This document shows positions 42,501-50,880 of a stretch of 52,912 nucleotides of DNA, piece by piece (position 1 is the first letter of the stretch; each line of letters begins with the position of its first letter). The notes below the pieces were generated by a model. It saw only the letters and a list, made by a program, of their open reading frames with translations. It was not told the DNA's origin and did not search any database. The stretch comes from SIG565 sp045540055 (GTDB lineage Bacteria > Bacillota > Clostridia > Oscillospirales > Acutalibacteraceae): assembly GCA_045540055.1 (NCBI GenBank), contig JAZQGO010000004.1:1-52912 (forward strand), read 5' to 3'. Made by a program: the position numbers and the translations under genes.

Positions 42501-44237
42501 TTAGTATTTCTTTCTCTCTACATAGGTTGTATGCAGGTCGTGGTGAGCCTTGTGACCGCCGAAACCGTCATACCACTCGCTGTAGAGTGTCTTTATAACA
42601 GGTGACTCGTGTGACATACGAATTGCCATCGAAGCATCCTGGTCGTAAAGTGCCTTTGCACGAACAGCCTTCAAATCGACTGTATCGCGTACGTACTGAG
42701 GCTGAATGGGCTGACCGCCACCGTTTACACAGCCGCCAGGGCATCCCATAATCTCAATAAAGCCCCAACCCTGCGGGTTGCCGTTTTTGAGCTGGTCCAT
42801 AACATACTTAGCAGCGCCTGCGCCTGATGCAACGGCTACCTTTAGGTCGGTACCGCCAACATTAACTGTTGCCTGCTTTAAGCCCATTGTACCACGTACT
42901 GCCTCGAGGTCGATAGCCTCGGTAGCGCCGTTAAGCCAAGCGTTTGCTGTACGAACAGCAGCCTCCATAACCCCGCCGGTAGCACCGAAGATAACTGCTG
43001 CGCCTGTATCTTCACCGAGAGGATTATCAAACTCTTCATCAGGTAGTGCAGTGAACTTAAGACCTGCACGGTCAATCATACGGGCAAGCTCACGTGTTGT
43101 GATAGCAATATCAACATCGGGAACACCTGCAGCACTCTGGTCCTCACGGCCTATCTCAAACTTCTTAGCTGTACAGGGCATAACCGATACGCAAACGATA
43201 TCCTTAGCGTCGATGCCTGCTTTCTCGGCATAGTAGGTCTTAATTACGGCACCAGCCATCTGCTGAGGTGACTTACAAGAAGACAAGTGAGCGAGCATGT
43301 CGGGATAATAATACTCACAGAACTTAACCCAACCGGGTGAGCAAGAGGTAATCATCGGCAATGTGCCGCCATTCTTAATACGCTCAACAAGTTCGTTAGC
43401 CTCTTCTACGATAGTAAGGTCAGCCGCAAAGTCGGTATCGAATACCTTATCAAAGCCGAGTCTGCGTAAGGCTGCAACCATCTTGCCCTCAACATTGGTG
43501 CCAATCGGCATACCGAAGCATTCACCAAGTGTTGCACGGATAGACGGGGCTGTCTGAACAACAACGTGCTTGGTTGGGTCTGCCAAAGCTTCCCAAACCT
43601 TGTCGGTATCGTCCTTTTCTGTGAGTGCGCCTGTAGGACAAACTACAGTACACTGACCACAAGAGATACAAGGAACATCCTTAAGGTCAAGTCTGAACGG
43701 AGTACCGATAGAAGTATCAATACCACGGTCATTTGCGCCGATAACGCTTACATACTGCTCTTGACAAGCGGCAACGCAACGACGGCAAAGAATACATTTA
43801 TTATTATCTCTTACAAGATGAGGAGTTGTTGTATCAAGCTCATAAACAGGCTTGTAACCATCAAATGCGCCCTCATCTACACCGTATTCAAGACACAACT
43901 TCTGCAATTCGCAGTTTGTTGAACGCGGACATGAGAGACATTTCTTGTCGTGTGTTGAAAGAATGAGCTCGAGGGTTGTTTTACGTGCCTTCTGAACCTT
44001 GGCAGTATTGGTCTGAACCTCCATACCCTCGGTTACGGGATATACGCAGGCAGTAACAAGACCGCGAGCGCCTGTAGCCTCAACTACACAGATACGGCAA
44101 GCGCCGATTTCGTTCTTTTCCTTCATAAAGCAGAGTGTAGGAATTTCGACGCCTGCTTTACGGGCAGCCTCCAAAATGGTGGAGCCCTTCGGAACACTTA
44201 CAGGGATTCCATTAACTTTAAGATTTATCATTTCCAT
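42501..44237 (-). CDS. hydA: [FeFe] hydrogenase catalytic subunit HydA
   Basis: 578 aa, the modular HydA of bifurcating hydrogenases. An N-terminal [2Fe-2S] ferredoxin domain (GACRICVVEATG near 45), a His-Cys3 cluster (HDKKCLSCPRSTNC near 96), and two 4Fe-4S motifs (CILCRRC, CISCGQCTVVC) precede the H-cluster domain with TSCSPGW (about 297), MPCTAKKFE (about 352) and EIMGCPGGCVNGGGQP (about 495). It reduces protons or oxidises H2, coupled with HydB and HydC to NAD(H) and ferredoxin (electron confurcation). The last gene of the ten-gene operon. AAGGAG is 11 bases before the ATG. Confidence 0.97.
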   Translation of the reverse strand: MEMINLKVNGIPVSVPKGSTILEAARKAGVEIPTLCFMKEKNEIGACRICVVEATGARGLVTACVYPVTEGMEVQTNTAKVQKARKTTLELILSTHDKKCLSCPRSTNCELQKLCLEYGVDEGAFDGYKPVYELDTTTPHLVRDNNKCILCRRCVAACQEQYVSVIGANDRGIDTSIGTPFRLDLKDVPCISCGQCTVVCPTGALTEKDDTDKVWEALADPTKHVVVQTAPSIRATLGECFGMPIGTNVEGKMVAALRRLGFDKVFDTDFAADLTIVEEANELVERIKNGGTLPMITSCSPGWVKFCEYYYPDMLAHLSSCKSPQQMAGAVIKTYYAEKAGIDAKDIVCVSVMPCTAKKFEIGREDQSAAGVPDVDIAITTRELARMIDRAGLKFTALPDEEFDNPLGEDTGAAVIFGATGGVMEAAVRTANAWLNGATEAIDLEAVRGTMGLKQATVNVGGTDLKVAVASGAGAAKYVMDQLKNGNPQGWGFIEIMGCPGGCVNGGGQPIQPQYVRDTVDLKAVRAKALYDQDASMAIRMSHESPVIKTLYSEWYDGFGGHKAHHDLHTTYVERKKY

Positions 44238-44256
44238 TATAACTCAGGCTCCTTTC

Positions 44257-46077
44257 TTATTTCTTAGATATTGCCTTGAACTTACAGTTACCGATACAGG
44301 CGCCACACTTAACGCACTTATCGGCAAGTATTTCATATGACGGTAATTTATGACCGGGTGCAACGTAGTCGGTCTTAATGATAGCATCTGCAGGGCAGTT
44401 TCTTGCGCACATACCGCAACCGATACACTTATCCTGATCGATTGTGAATGTGAGAAGGTCTTTACATACGCCGGCAGGACACTTCTTATCAACAACGTGA
44501 GCAACATATTCGTCACGGAAGAAGTTAAGAGTTGAAAGTACTGGGTTGGGAGCTGTCTGACCGAGACCGCACAGAGAGTTTGCCTTGATGTAGTTACAAA
44601 GCTCTTCAATTCTGTCGATATCTTCGAGTGTACCCTTGCCCGAAGTAATCTTATCAAGCATTTCAAGAAGTCTCTTAGTACCTACACGGCAAGGTGTACA
44701 CTTACCGCAGGACTCATCAACGGTGAACTCGAGGAAGAACTTAGCCATATCAACCATACAGTTATCCTCGTCCATTACGATAAGACCGCCCGAGCCCATC
44801 ATACAGCCGATGGCTACGAGGTTATCGTAGTCCACCTCGGTATCCATAAGGTGCGCAGGAATACATCCGCCCGAAGGACCACCTGTCTGAGCAGCCTTGA
44901 ACTTCTTTCCATTCGGAATACCGCCGCCGATGTCCTCGATGATTTCACGGAGTGTAGTACCCATCGGGATTTCAACAAGGCCTGTGTTCTTAATTTTACC
45001 ACCGAGAGCGAATACCTTAGTACCCTTTGATTTCTCGGTACCCATTGAAGCAAACCATTCAGCGCCACGAAGAATAATCTGCGGAACGTTAGCGAAGGTT
45101 TCAACGTTATTTTCAACAGTAGGCTTACCGAAAAGTCCCTTAACTGCCGGATAAGGCGGACGGGGTCTCGGCTCACCGCGGTTACCCTCGATAGATGTCA
45201 TAAGGGCTGTTTCCTCACCGCACACGAATGCACCTGCACCGAGGCGGATATGTAAATCGAAATCAAAGCCTGAATCAAAGATATTTTTACCAAGCAAACC
45301 GTATTCGCGAGCCTGGTCGATAGCAATCTGTAAACGAGCAACGGCAATCGGATACTCGGCACGTACATAAACGTAACCCTCAGTAGCGCCGATAGCGTAA
45401 CCTGCAATAGCCATAGCCTCAACAAGACAGTGGGGGTCGCCTTCAAGTACCGAACGGTCCATAAATGCACCGGGGTCACCCTCGTCGGCGTTACATACAA
45501 CGTACTTCTGATCAGCCTGGTTGGGAGCAGTTAAAGCCCATTTGCGACCTGTCGGGAAGCCGCCGCCGCCTCGACCACGAAGACCTGAATCGGTAATGCA
45601 CTTAATAACATCGTCGGGTGTCATTTCGGTAAGAACCTTACCGAGTGCTGCGTAACCGTCCATAGCGATATATTCATCGATGCTCTCAGGATTTATAACA
45701 CCACAGTTACGAAGAACAACACGGTTCTGAGTTTTATAGAAAGCAGTATCGCTGAGTGAGATATTCTTTAGATCAACATTCTCGTCAGCACCTGTATCAC
45801 TGTAAACAAGGCGTTCAACAATACGTCCCTTTAAAAGATGTTCGGTAACGATTTCGTCAACGTCATCAGCTTCAACACGGCTATAGAAGGTGCCGTCGGG
45901 ATGAACGATAACAACCGGTCCCAATGCACAGAGACCGAAGCAACCGGTTTGTACAATTTTTACTTCATCGGCGAGTCCGTTCTTCTCAAGACTCTCGGCG
46001 AACTTCTGTTGGATAGATACACTACCAGAGGAAGTACAGCCTGTACCGCCGCAAACAAGTATGTGCGCACGAATCAT
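44257..46077 (-). CDS. hydB: NADH-dependent hydrogenase subunit HydB (NuoF-like)
   Basis: 606 aa. An N-terminal thioredoxin-fold [2Fe-2S] domain (VCGGTGCTSSG near 8-18, TGCFGLC), the NuoF core with the FMN/NADH glycine-rich GLRGRGGGGFPTGRKW (about 168-183), an SLBB region, ESCGKCTPCRVG (about 455) for a 4Fe-4S cluster, and a C-terminal pair of ferredoxin clusters (CIGCGMCARNCP, CVKCGACIGNC). It binds NAD(H) and flavin and is the bifurcating centre with HydC. GGGAGG precedes the start. Nineteen bases upstream of hydA. Confidence 0.97.
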   Translation of the reverse strand: MIRAHILVCGGTGCTSSGSVSIQQKFAESLEKNGLADEVKIVQTGCFGLCALGPVVIVHPDGTFYSRVEADDVDEIVTEHLLKGRIVERLVYSDTGADENVDLKNISLSDTAFYKTQNRVVLRNCGVINPESIDEYIAMDGYAALGKVLTEMTPDDVIKCITDSGLRGRGGGGFPTGRKWALTAPNQADQKYVVCNADEGDPGAFMDRSVLEGDPHCLVEAMAIAGYAIGATEGYVYVRAEYPIAVARLQIAIDQAREYGLLGKNIFDSGFDFDLHIRLGAGAFVCGEETALMTSIEGNRGEPRPRPPYPAVKGLFGKPTVENNVETFANVPQIILRGAEWFASMGTEKSKGTKVFALGGKIKNTGLVEIPMGTTLREIIEDIGGGIPNGKKFKAAQTGGPSGGCIPAHLMDTEVDYDNLVAIGCMMGSGGLIVMDEDNCMVDMAKFFLEFTVDESCGKCTPCRVGTKRLLEMLDKITSGKGTLEDIDRIEELCNYIKANSLCGLGQTAPNPVLSTLNFFRDEYVAHVVDKKCPAGVCKDLLTFTIDQDKCIGCGMCARNCPADAIIKTDYVAPGHKLPSYEILADKCVKCGACIGNCKFKAISKK

Positions 46078-46098
46078 AAATTTAACCTCCCAAAAAAA

Positions 46099-46467
46099 TT
46101 ACTTAATGTCAGCAAGAACATATTCTGATACAACCTTGCCGCCCTTAAGATGTTCTTCAACAATTTTTGCAACCTTATCGGCTGTCATTTTTGCATAGGT
46201 AACCTTTTCCTTACCAGCCTCATAAACCTCAACGATGGGCTCATATTGGCAAACACCTATACAGCCTGTCTGAGAAACAACAACTCTGCCCGCAAGACCT
46301 GCCTTTTCAACCTCCTCAACAAACTTGTTGAGTACGGGACGGGCACCGGCGGCGATACCGCAGGTTGCCATACCAACGACAACTCTGATGTCGCTGCTGC
46401 CTTCTCGAAGGGAAACCTTACCCTTCATTTTTTCTTTGATTGCCTGAAGCTCTGCTAATGATTTCAT
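46099..46467 (-). CDS. Thioredoxin-like (2Fe-2S) ferredoxin-domain protein
   Basis: 122 aa. It resembles the N-terminal domain of HydB and the NuoE C-terminal half. Only three cysteines are visible in the cluster region (ATCGIAAGA near 35, QTGCIGVCQ near 67-73), where NuoE-type folds normally use four. Homologues with CGIAAGA are common in Clostridia hydrogenase operons, so this is probably family-typical. It likely shuttles electrons within the complex or with the signalling proteins upstream. Twenty-one bases before hydB. Confidence 0.85.
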   Translation of the reverse strand: MKSLAELQAIKEKMKGKVSLREGSSDIRVVVGMATCGIAAGARPVLNKFVEEVEKAGLAGRVVVSQTGCIGVCQYEPIVEVYEAGKEKVTYAKMTADKVAKIVEEHLKGGKVVSEYVLADIK

Positions 46468-46489
46468 TTATATCTTTCCTTTCTGTGAA

Positions 46490-47047
46490 TTATATGTCAT
46501 ATAGGCTGTCGTATTGTTCATTCAAATACTCCTCAGCCCATTTTATAACCTCGTAACTGTTTAAAGGAATATCACCGAGCATTTCCCTCATTTGCCTTGT
46601 ATCAAGCAGCACCTCATTTTGCTTAAAGCTGTGTCTAAACAAAAAATCGGTTTCGGGGTGCCCTTGAATTAGTGTCGTTACAGTCGCAACGGTATCACCA
46701 AGCGGAGTGAAATCCAAATGGTTTTTATTAAATACCGCCGTTACAACGGTGCCGTGCGAATCGGGGAATTGCTCTTGGCTTTTTGATGTGATTTCAAAGG
46801 TACCGTCGGTCATTTCGGCCGCCATTTTTAAAAGCGGTATACCGAGGCCAACCTTACGGGTTGTGCGTGTGGTATAAAAAGGATTTTCCACACCCTTTAA
46901 GATTTCATCCGACATACCGCATCCGTCATCGGTAATCGATATTTTAAGGCTTTGCTCACACTCGGTAACTTCTATTGTTACAAGTGAAGCCTCCGCCTTA
47001 ACCGAATTTTCGGTCACGTCGAGGATATTTAACGAGAGCTCTTTCAT
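46490..47047 (-). CDS. Histidine-kinase-fold (GHKL) ATP-binding protein
   Basis: 185 aa. N-box ILDVTENSVKAEA (about 8-20), G1 DDGCGM (about 39-44) and G2 KVGLGIPLLKMAAEM (about 65-79) mark an ATP lid of the GHKL type, without a dimerisation/His domain. An extra C-terminal region of about 80 residues is unassigned. So it is not a classical sensor kinase; similar ATPases near hydrogenases are of unknown role. ATGA overlap with the PHP gene upstream. Confidence 0.83.
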   Translation of the reverse strand: MKELSLNILDVTENSVKAEASLVTIEVTECEQSLKISITDDGCGMSDEILKGVENPFYTTRTTRKVGLGIPLLKMAAEMTDGTFEITSKSQEQFPDSHGTVVTAVFNKNHLDFTPLGDTVATVTTLIQGHPETDFLFRHSFKQNEVLLDTRQMREMLGDIPLNSYEVIKWAEEYLNEQYDSLYDI

Positions 47048-47778
47048 AAAGCACCTCTCAGTTTTTCGAATAGTTTTTTTCTAACAAAGGCACTGCTGTA
47101 CGGCTCATCTTGGAGCATAAAGTAATTTTCTTTATCTCTGATATCCCACAAATAATGTGCATCCGAGCCAATAACAACCTTTTTGCCCTCTAAATTGTAT
47201 TTTTGACTGTATTCTTCGACCTTTGACGCATCGTGAAACTCGACACAGTCGAAGCCCTTTATCTCGGGCATAATGCCCAGCGTTGCAATGATTCCGTTTG
47301 CCGTGCGGTCGATATGTGCGGGATAGCATATACCGCCGAACTTTTCGACCAAGGAAGGACACTGCTCAACCGTTATGGTGGTGGCGTTTGAAAGCAAATT
47401 TTCTTCAACACCGATAACCTTGTCGTCACCGTCCATAATAAGCTGCTCGCCGTAAACGTCAACTCGATTTGGAAATAGTATACGGTGCTTTTCGACCTCA
47501 CTGTCAAACCGCATTGCATCGTCTATATGCTCGAAAAGGCATACTACGTGGATATCCTCTGCCGTGGTCAGCTCCATACCCGCGACGGGTATGATGCCGT
47601 GTTTTTTGGCGGCGGCGAAAAATGCAGGGCAGTTTTTACAGGTGTTATGGTCGGTTAATGCCATTATATTTAATCCTGCCAGCACACCCATACCGATTAT
47701 ATTGTTTGGCGTACTGTCATCGTCACCACAGGGTGACAGACAGGAGTGAAGATGAAAATCGTAATAATACTTATTCAT
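47044..47778 (-). CDS. PHP-domain phosphoesterase
   Basis: 244 aa from the ATG at 47778; an in-frame GTG at 47790 would overlap the DRTGG gene. YYYDFHLHSCLSPCGDDD (about 5-22) supplies the HxH metal pair, MALTDHNTCKNCPAF holds the next motif, and YPAHIDRT plus IGSDAHYLWDI (about 207-217) the rest of the PHP active site. PHP proteins are metal-dependent phosphoesterases or polymerase exonucleases. Between the DRTGG and GHKL genes, with 4 bp overlap to the latter. Its substrate, perhaps a phospho-signal, is unknown. Confidence 0.87.
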   Translation of the reverse strand: MNKYYYDFHLHSCLSPCGDDDSTPNNIIGMGVLAGLNIMALTDHNTCKNCPAFFAAAKKHGIIPVAGMELTTAEDIHVVCLFEHIDDAMRFDSEVEKHRILFPNRVDVYGEQLIMDGDDKVIGVEENLLSNATTITVEQCPSLVEKFGGICYPAHIDRTANGIIATLGIMPEIKGFDCVEFHDASKVEEYSQKYNLEGKKVVIGSDAHYLWDIRDKENYFMLQDEPYSSAFVRKKLFEKLRGAL

Positions 47779-47779
47779 A

Positions 47780-48106
47780 TTAAAGCTCACGCGATAAAAG
47801 GGATGCTATTTCATAAGCGCTCTTATCGACCGATATGATATTAACAAATTTTGTCTTGGCAGTTTCTATAATATCCTCGCTAAGCTCAACGCCCTCAGCC
47901 AGAATAACGCAGGCGGTATCACTAAGTGCCGCAACCGCAACAACATTGATGTTGGACATAATGGTTATCCATGCGTCGTCGCTCTTTGCCCTGCCCATAA
48001 CCCAGCTAAGCAGATCGCCTATGTAGACGCCGTTTATTTCACGCTCGCCATCGGGCAGGCTTAAAGGCTTAGCGTGGAGCAATTCGCAAAGCTTACTAAC
48101 GGTCAT
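47780..48106 (-). CDS. DRTGG-domain protein, copy 2
   Basis: 108 aa. A stand-alone DRTGG-type domain: LSLPDGEREINGVYIGDLLS (about 15-35) and ITIMSNINVVAVAAL, then AEGVELSEDIIETAKTK. DRTGG domains occur with CBS domains and in phosphotransacetylases and hydrogenase operons; their ligand is unknown. The start overlaps the Fe-S gene by 11 bp, and it resembles the other DRTGG copy at 49822-50175 only in the core. Confidence 0.82.
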   Translation of the reverse strand: MTVSKLCELLHAKPLSLPDGEREINGVYIGDLLSWVMGRAKSDDAWITIMSNINVVAVAALSDTACVILAEGVELSEDIIETAKTKFVNIISVDKSAYEIASLLSREL

Positions 48107-49382
48107 TTTCCTCTTCCTTTGCTTCGAGATACTTCTTTATATCCTGACGCATCATTATAATACAGTCATTTTTATCTGCCGTCTTTTTTACTACGTCCTC
48201 GGCAAATGCGCGGCAATTCGGCGCACCGCACGAGCCGCAGTCGATACCCGGCAACAATTCTCGCAGTTTCTGTATGTCTGCCATCATTCGCATCGACTCT
48301 GCCCTGCTTTCACTAAGTCGTGAAATGGGGGTGTATTTCGGGAAGCTGCCAAAGAAATAATCCTCGGGAATATAGGGGCTTTCCGAAACACTGTTTTGCG
48401 ATACAGGCAGGTATTTTCTAAGCGACTGGAGTCGGGCCTTGGCTATAAACGGATTTTGCACCGTCATTACGCCGCCGACACATCCGCCAGTGCAAGCATT
48501 AAGCTCAATAAATTCTAATTTTGGTATGTTACCGTTCTCGATCTGGTCAAGCACGCGGTTGACATTTTCTATGCCGTCTGCCGCTAAGTAATCTTCATTA
48601 AGCAGCGCCGAGCATTCACCGCCCGACTTTGCCCAACCGATACCTATCTTACCAAAATTGGGTGTGGTTTCGACCGTTTCATCAGGCTTCATTTCATTTA
48701 TAAGCCTGAAATATGCATCGCTGATTGAAATGACAGCATCAATTTTGCTCTCATAATCGCCAAAACCGTTTTTAACGTAGCTTACCTTACCGGGACATGG
48801 CGATATAAATATAATGCCTATGTCCTCATCCTTAAGCTCGGGATGCTGCTCCTTAGCCGCCTTACGCGCTAACATTGCCGCAATTTCAACGGGTGGCAGC
48901 ATTTGAAGTATGTTGTCTTTAAGGGACGGAAATCTAAGTGAAATAAGACGCATAACAACGGGACACGCCGAGCTGATTACAGGTTTTTTAATGCCCTCGG
49001 TTTTTAAGTACATTCTTGTGTATGCCGAAACAAGTTCTGCCGCCGCGGCAACCTCAAAAACATCATCAAAGCCTATTTTTAAAAGGCCGTTGCGTACACG
49101 TTCAACCTCATCAAGATTATCAAACTGCGCATAAAGTGCCGGAGCAGGCAGTGCTATGCGCCACCTGAAATTATCCAACACGTCAAGCTTGCTGTAAACG
49201 GCCTTCTTAGCCTTGTTCGGACAAATTCGTATACATTCGCCGCAGTCAATACACCGCTGTTCATTTATGACAGCGTGATTGTCACGTATGCGTATCGCCT
49301 CTGTCGGACAGTGCCTTAAGCACGTAGTACAGCCATTGCACTTTTCTCTGTCGAGAAAAACCGAATGTTCGTATGTGTTCAT
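48096..49382 (-). CDS. Hydrogenase-like Fe-S protein (COG4624, sensory-type), with extra cluster domain
   Basis: 428 aa from the ATG at 49382, preceded by AGGTGA; a TTG at 49397 is less likely. Two 4Fe-4S motifs (CNGCTTCLRHCP, CIDCGECIRICP) lead to a hydrogenase H-domain-like region with SSACPVVMRL (about 141), SPCPGKVSYV (about 199) and NACTGGCVGG (about 297), then a C-terminal CGSCGAPNCRAF cluster (about 378-389). The H-cluster motifs differ from HydA: TSCSPGW is reduced to ACPVV and the last lacks the Met/Glu context, so catalytic activity is doubtful. A redox or H2-sensing role is inferred. Confidence 0.85.
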   Translation of the reverse strand: MNTYEHSVFLDREKCNGCTTCLRHCPTEAIRIRDNHAVINEQRCIDCGECIRICPNKAKKAVYSKLDVLDNFRWRIALPAPALYAQFDNLDEVERVRNGLLKIGFDDVFEVAAAAELVSAYTRMYLKTEGIKKPVISSACPVVMRLISLRFPSLKDNILQMLPPVEIAAMLARKAAKEQHPELKDEDIGIIFISPCPGKVSYVKNGFGDYESKIDAVISISDAYFRLINEMKPDETVETTPNFGKIGIGWAKSGGECSALLNEDYLAADGIENVNRVLDQIENGNIPKLEFIELNACTGGCVGGVMTVQNPFIAKARLQSLRKYLPVSQNSVSESPYIPEDYFFGSFPKYTPISRLSESRAESMRMMADIQKLRELLPGIDCGSCGAPNCRAFAEDVVKKTADKNDCIIMMRQDIKKYLEAKEEENDR

Positions 49383-49399
49383 ATTGTCACCTGTCAATA

Positions 49400-49825
49400 T
49401 TATTCAATATTGACCCTCATTGTTATAGTAGTGCCTTCTCCTACCGTGGACTGAATATCCATATAGTCTGTGTACCGCTTCATATTGGGCAGACCCATAC
49501 CGGCGCCGAAGCCTAAGGAACGAACGCTGTCAGGTGCGGTTGAGTAACCCTCCTGCATGGCCTTCTCTATATCCTTTATTCCTGGGCCCTTATCGGCAAG
49601 CACAATCTCTATGTAATCTTCGGCAACATTAACATCAGCTTCGCCCCCACGGGCGTGAATGACCATATTGATTTCGCCTTCATACATAGCTATGGAAACC
49701 CGTCTTATCGTTTCGGGAGAAATGCCAAGTTGCCTTAAGTTTTTCTTCACCTTCATTGAAGCCTGACCGGCAGAGGTAAAGTCTTCTCCGTCAACGGTAA
49801 AGTGAAAGTTTAAAACCTCACTCAT
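49400..49825 (-). CDS. RsbW/SpoIIAB-like anti-sigma-type ATP-binding protein
   Basis: 141 aa. GHKL signatures: AMYEGEINMVIHA (about 44-56), DKGPGIKDIEKAM (about 76-88), GFGAGMGLPNMKRY (about 99-112). This is the small serine-kinase/anti-sigma fold of RsbW and SpoIIAB; no anti-anti-sigma or sigma gene is next to it, so it may act on a partner protein in the hydrogenase module. ATGA overlap (4 bp) with the upstream DRTGG gene. Confidence 0.87.
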   Translation of the reverse strand: MSEVLNFHFTVDGEDFTSAGQASMKVKKNLRQLGISPETIRRVSIAMYEGEINMVIHARGGEADVNVAEDYIEIVLADKGPGIKDIEKAMQEGYSTAPDSVRSLGFGAGMGLPNMKRYTDYMDIQSTVGEGTTITMRVNIE

Positions 49826-50175
49826 TTTTTAACCTTATTTCCCACAAGACCACTACTGTAGAGTAGGCCGCAAGCCTCGTACATACGTTTTGAGGTGGTC
49901 ATAAGTACGATGCCACTCTCGCGGGCGAGCTCTATCATTTCAGGCGTCGGCAACTTAGAGCGCACTAAAACAATACAAACCATATCCATCATTTCAGCAG
50001 TACGTATTACCTGTGAATTAACAAGACCTGTAAGTAATACAGCCTGGTCCTTAACGTACGCGAGAACGTCGCTCATCATATCACTTCCGCAAGCAGAATA
50101 AACGTGTTTGTCAAGCAGATCCTCATTGCATACAACCTCGGCATCAAGCAGTTGTTTGATTGTGACAATCTTCAT
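49822..50175 (-). CDS. DRTGG-domain protein, copy 1
   Basis: 117 aa. It starts MKIVTIKQLLDAEVVCNEDLLDKHV, then DMMSDVLAYVKDQAVLLTGLVN and MVCIVLVRSKLPTPEMIELA: the DRTGG-like pattern of alternating strands and helices. It lies between hydC and the RsbW-like ATPase, 25 bases after the hydC stop. Together with copy 2 it brackets the RsbW-like and hydrogenase-like genes, suggesting a signalling pair. Confidence 0.83.
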   Translation of the reverse strand: MKIVTIKQLLDAEVVCNEDLLDKHVYSACGSDMMSDVLAYVKDQAVLLTGLVNSQVIRTAEMMDMVCIVLVRSKLPTPEMIELARESGIVLMTTSKRMYEACGLLYSSGLVGNKVKK

Positions 50176-50200
50176 TGTTTTTCCCCTGTTTTATAAAAGA

Positions 50201-50698
50201 TTAGTCCTGATATTTTGCGAGAATTTCATCAACGTCATCTACTGTAAGACGACCGTAAACATCCTCGTTAACAGTAAGAACGGGAGCAAGACCGCAAGCC
50301 CCGATACAACGGCAGGCTGTAAGTGAAAACTTGCCGTCAGCAGTGCACTCGTCGGCACCTATGCCGAGCTTCTCGCTGAGCTTATCAAAAATGTCACCTG
50401 CGCCCTTAACATAGCAAGCGGTACCAAGACAAACCGAGATATTGTATTTGCCCTTGGGTGTCAGAGAAAACTGCGCATAGAAGGTGGCTACGCCGTAAAC
50501 CTTTTCAAGCGGCACATCCATGCCTTCTGCAATCATGGTCTGAACCTCTATCGGAAGATATCCGTAAATGTCCTGTGCCTGCTGCATTACAGCCATCAGA
50601 AGACTTTTATCGTGCTTGTGAGACGCAATAACTTCCTGCAACTGTTTTTCCTGTTCGGGTGTGCCCTTAAAAGGAAGGTTGCTGATTTTCTTTTGCAT
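50201..50698 (-). CDS. hydC: Hydrogenase subunit HydC (NuoE-like)
   Basis: 165 aa, NuoE-type thioredoxin-like [2Fe-2S] subunit. The cluster cysteines are in SVCLGTACYV (about 89-98) and CRCIGACGLAPV (about 129-140). It carries electrons between NAD(H)-flavin subunit HydB and the rest. First gene of the ten-gene operon, with GGAGG before the ATG and a structured leader upstream. Confidence 0.96.
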   Translation of the reverse strand: MQKKISNLPFKGTPEQEKQLQEVIASHKHDKSLLMAVMQQAQDIYGYLPIEVQTMIAEGMDVPLEKVYGVATFYAQFSLTPKGKYNISVCLGTACYVKGAGDIFDKLSEKLGIGADECTADGKFSLTACRCIGACGLAPVLTVNEDVYGRLTVDDVDEILAKYQD

Positions 50699-50722
50699 GA
50701 AATAATCCTCCTTATTATATTA

Positions 50723-50784
50723 ACGGGTGAATTTAAGCATCATTTGACCCGTAATTTTTCTCTCTGCAACAGCTTATTGCAGAG
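50723..50784 (-). promoter_or_regulatory. Structured 5' leader of the hydrogenase operon
   Basis: Two hairpins in the short leader: CTCTGCAA / TTGCAGAG (50762-50784) near the expected start of the RNA, and ACGGGT / ACCCGT (50723-50752) just before the GGAGG of hydC. A weak -10, TATACT (50793-50798), lies upstream with only a poor TAGAAA -35. No known riboswitch family is recognised. Confidence 0.5.
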
Positions 50785-50880
50785 TCCACTTAAGTATATC
50801 ATACTTTTTGTCTTTTTTCTACACCTTTTTCGCTTTTTTATGAAAAATTGTTAAAAATTTGTTAAAGTTTTGAAAAAGGC

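Noticed and set aside
50843..50864. Firm Rex operator
   Set aside because: The TTGTTAA half sites are direct repeats, not the inverted arrangement of known Rex sites, so it is only listed as a weak idea.
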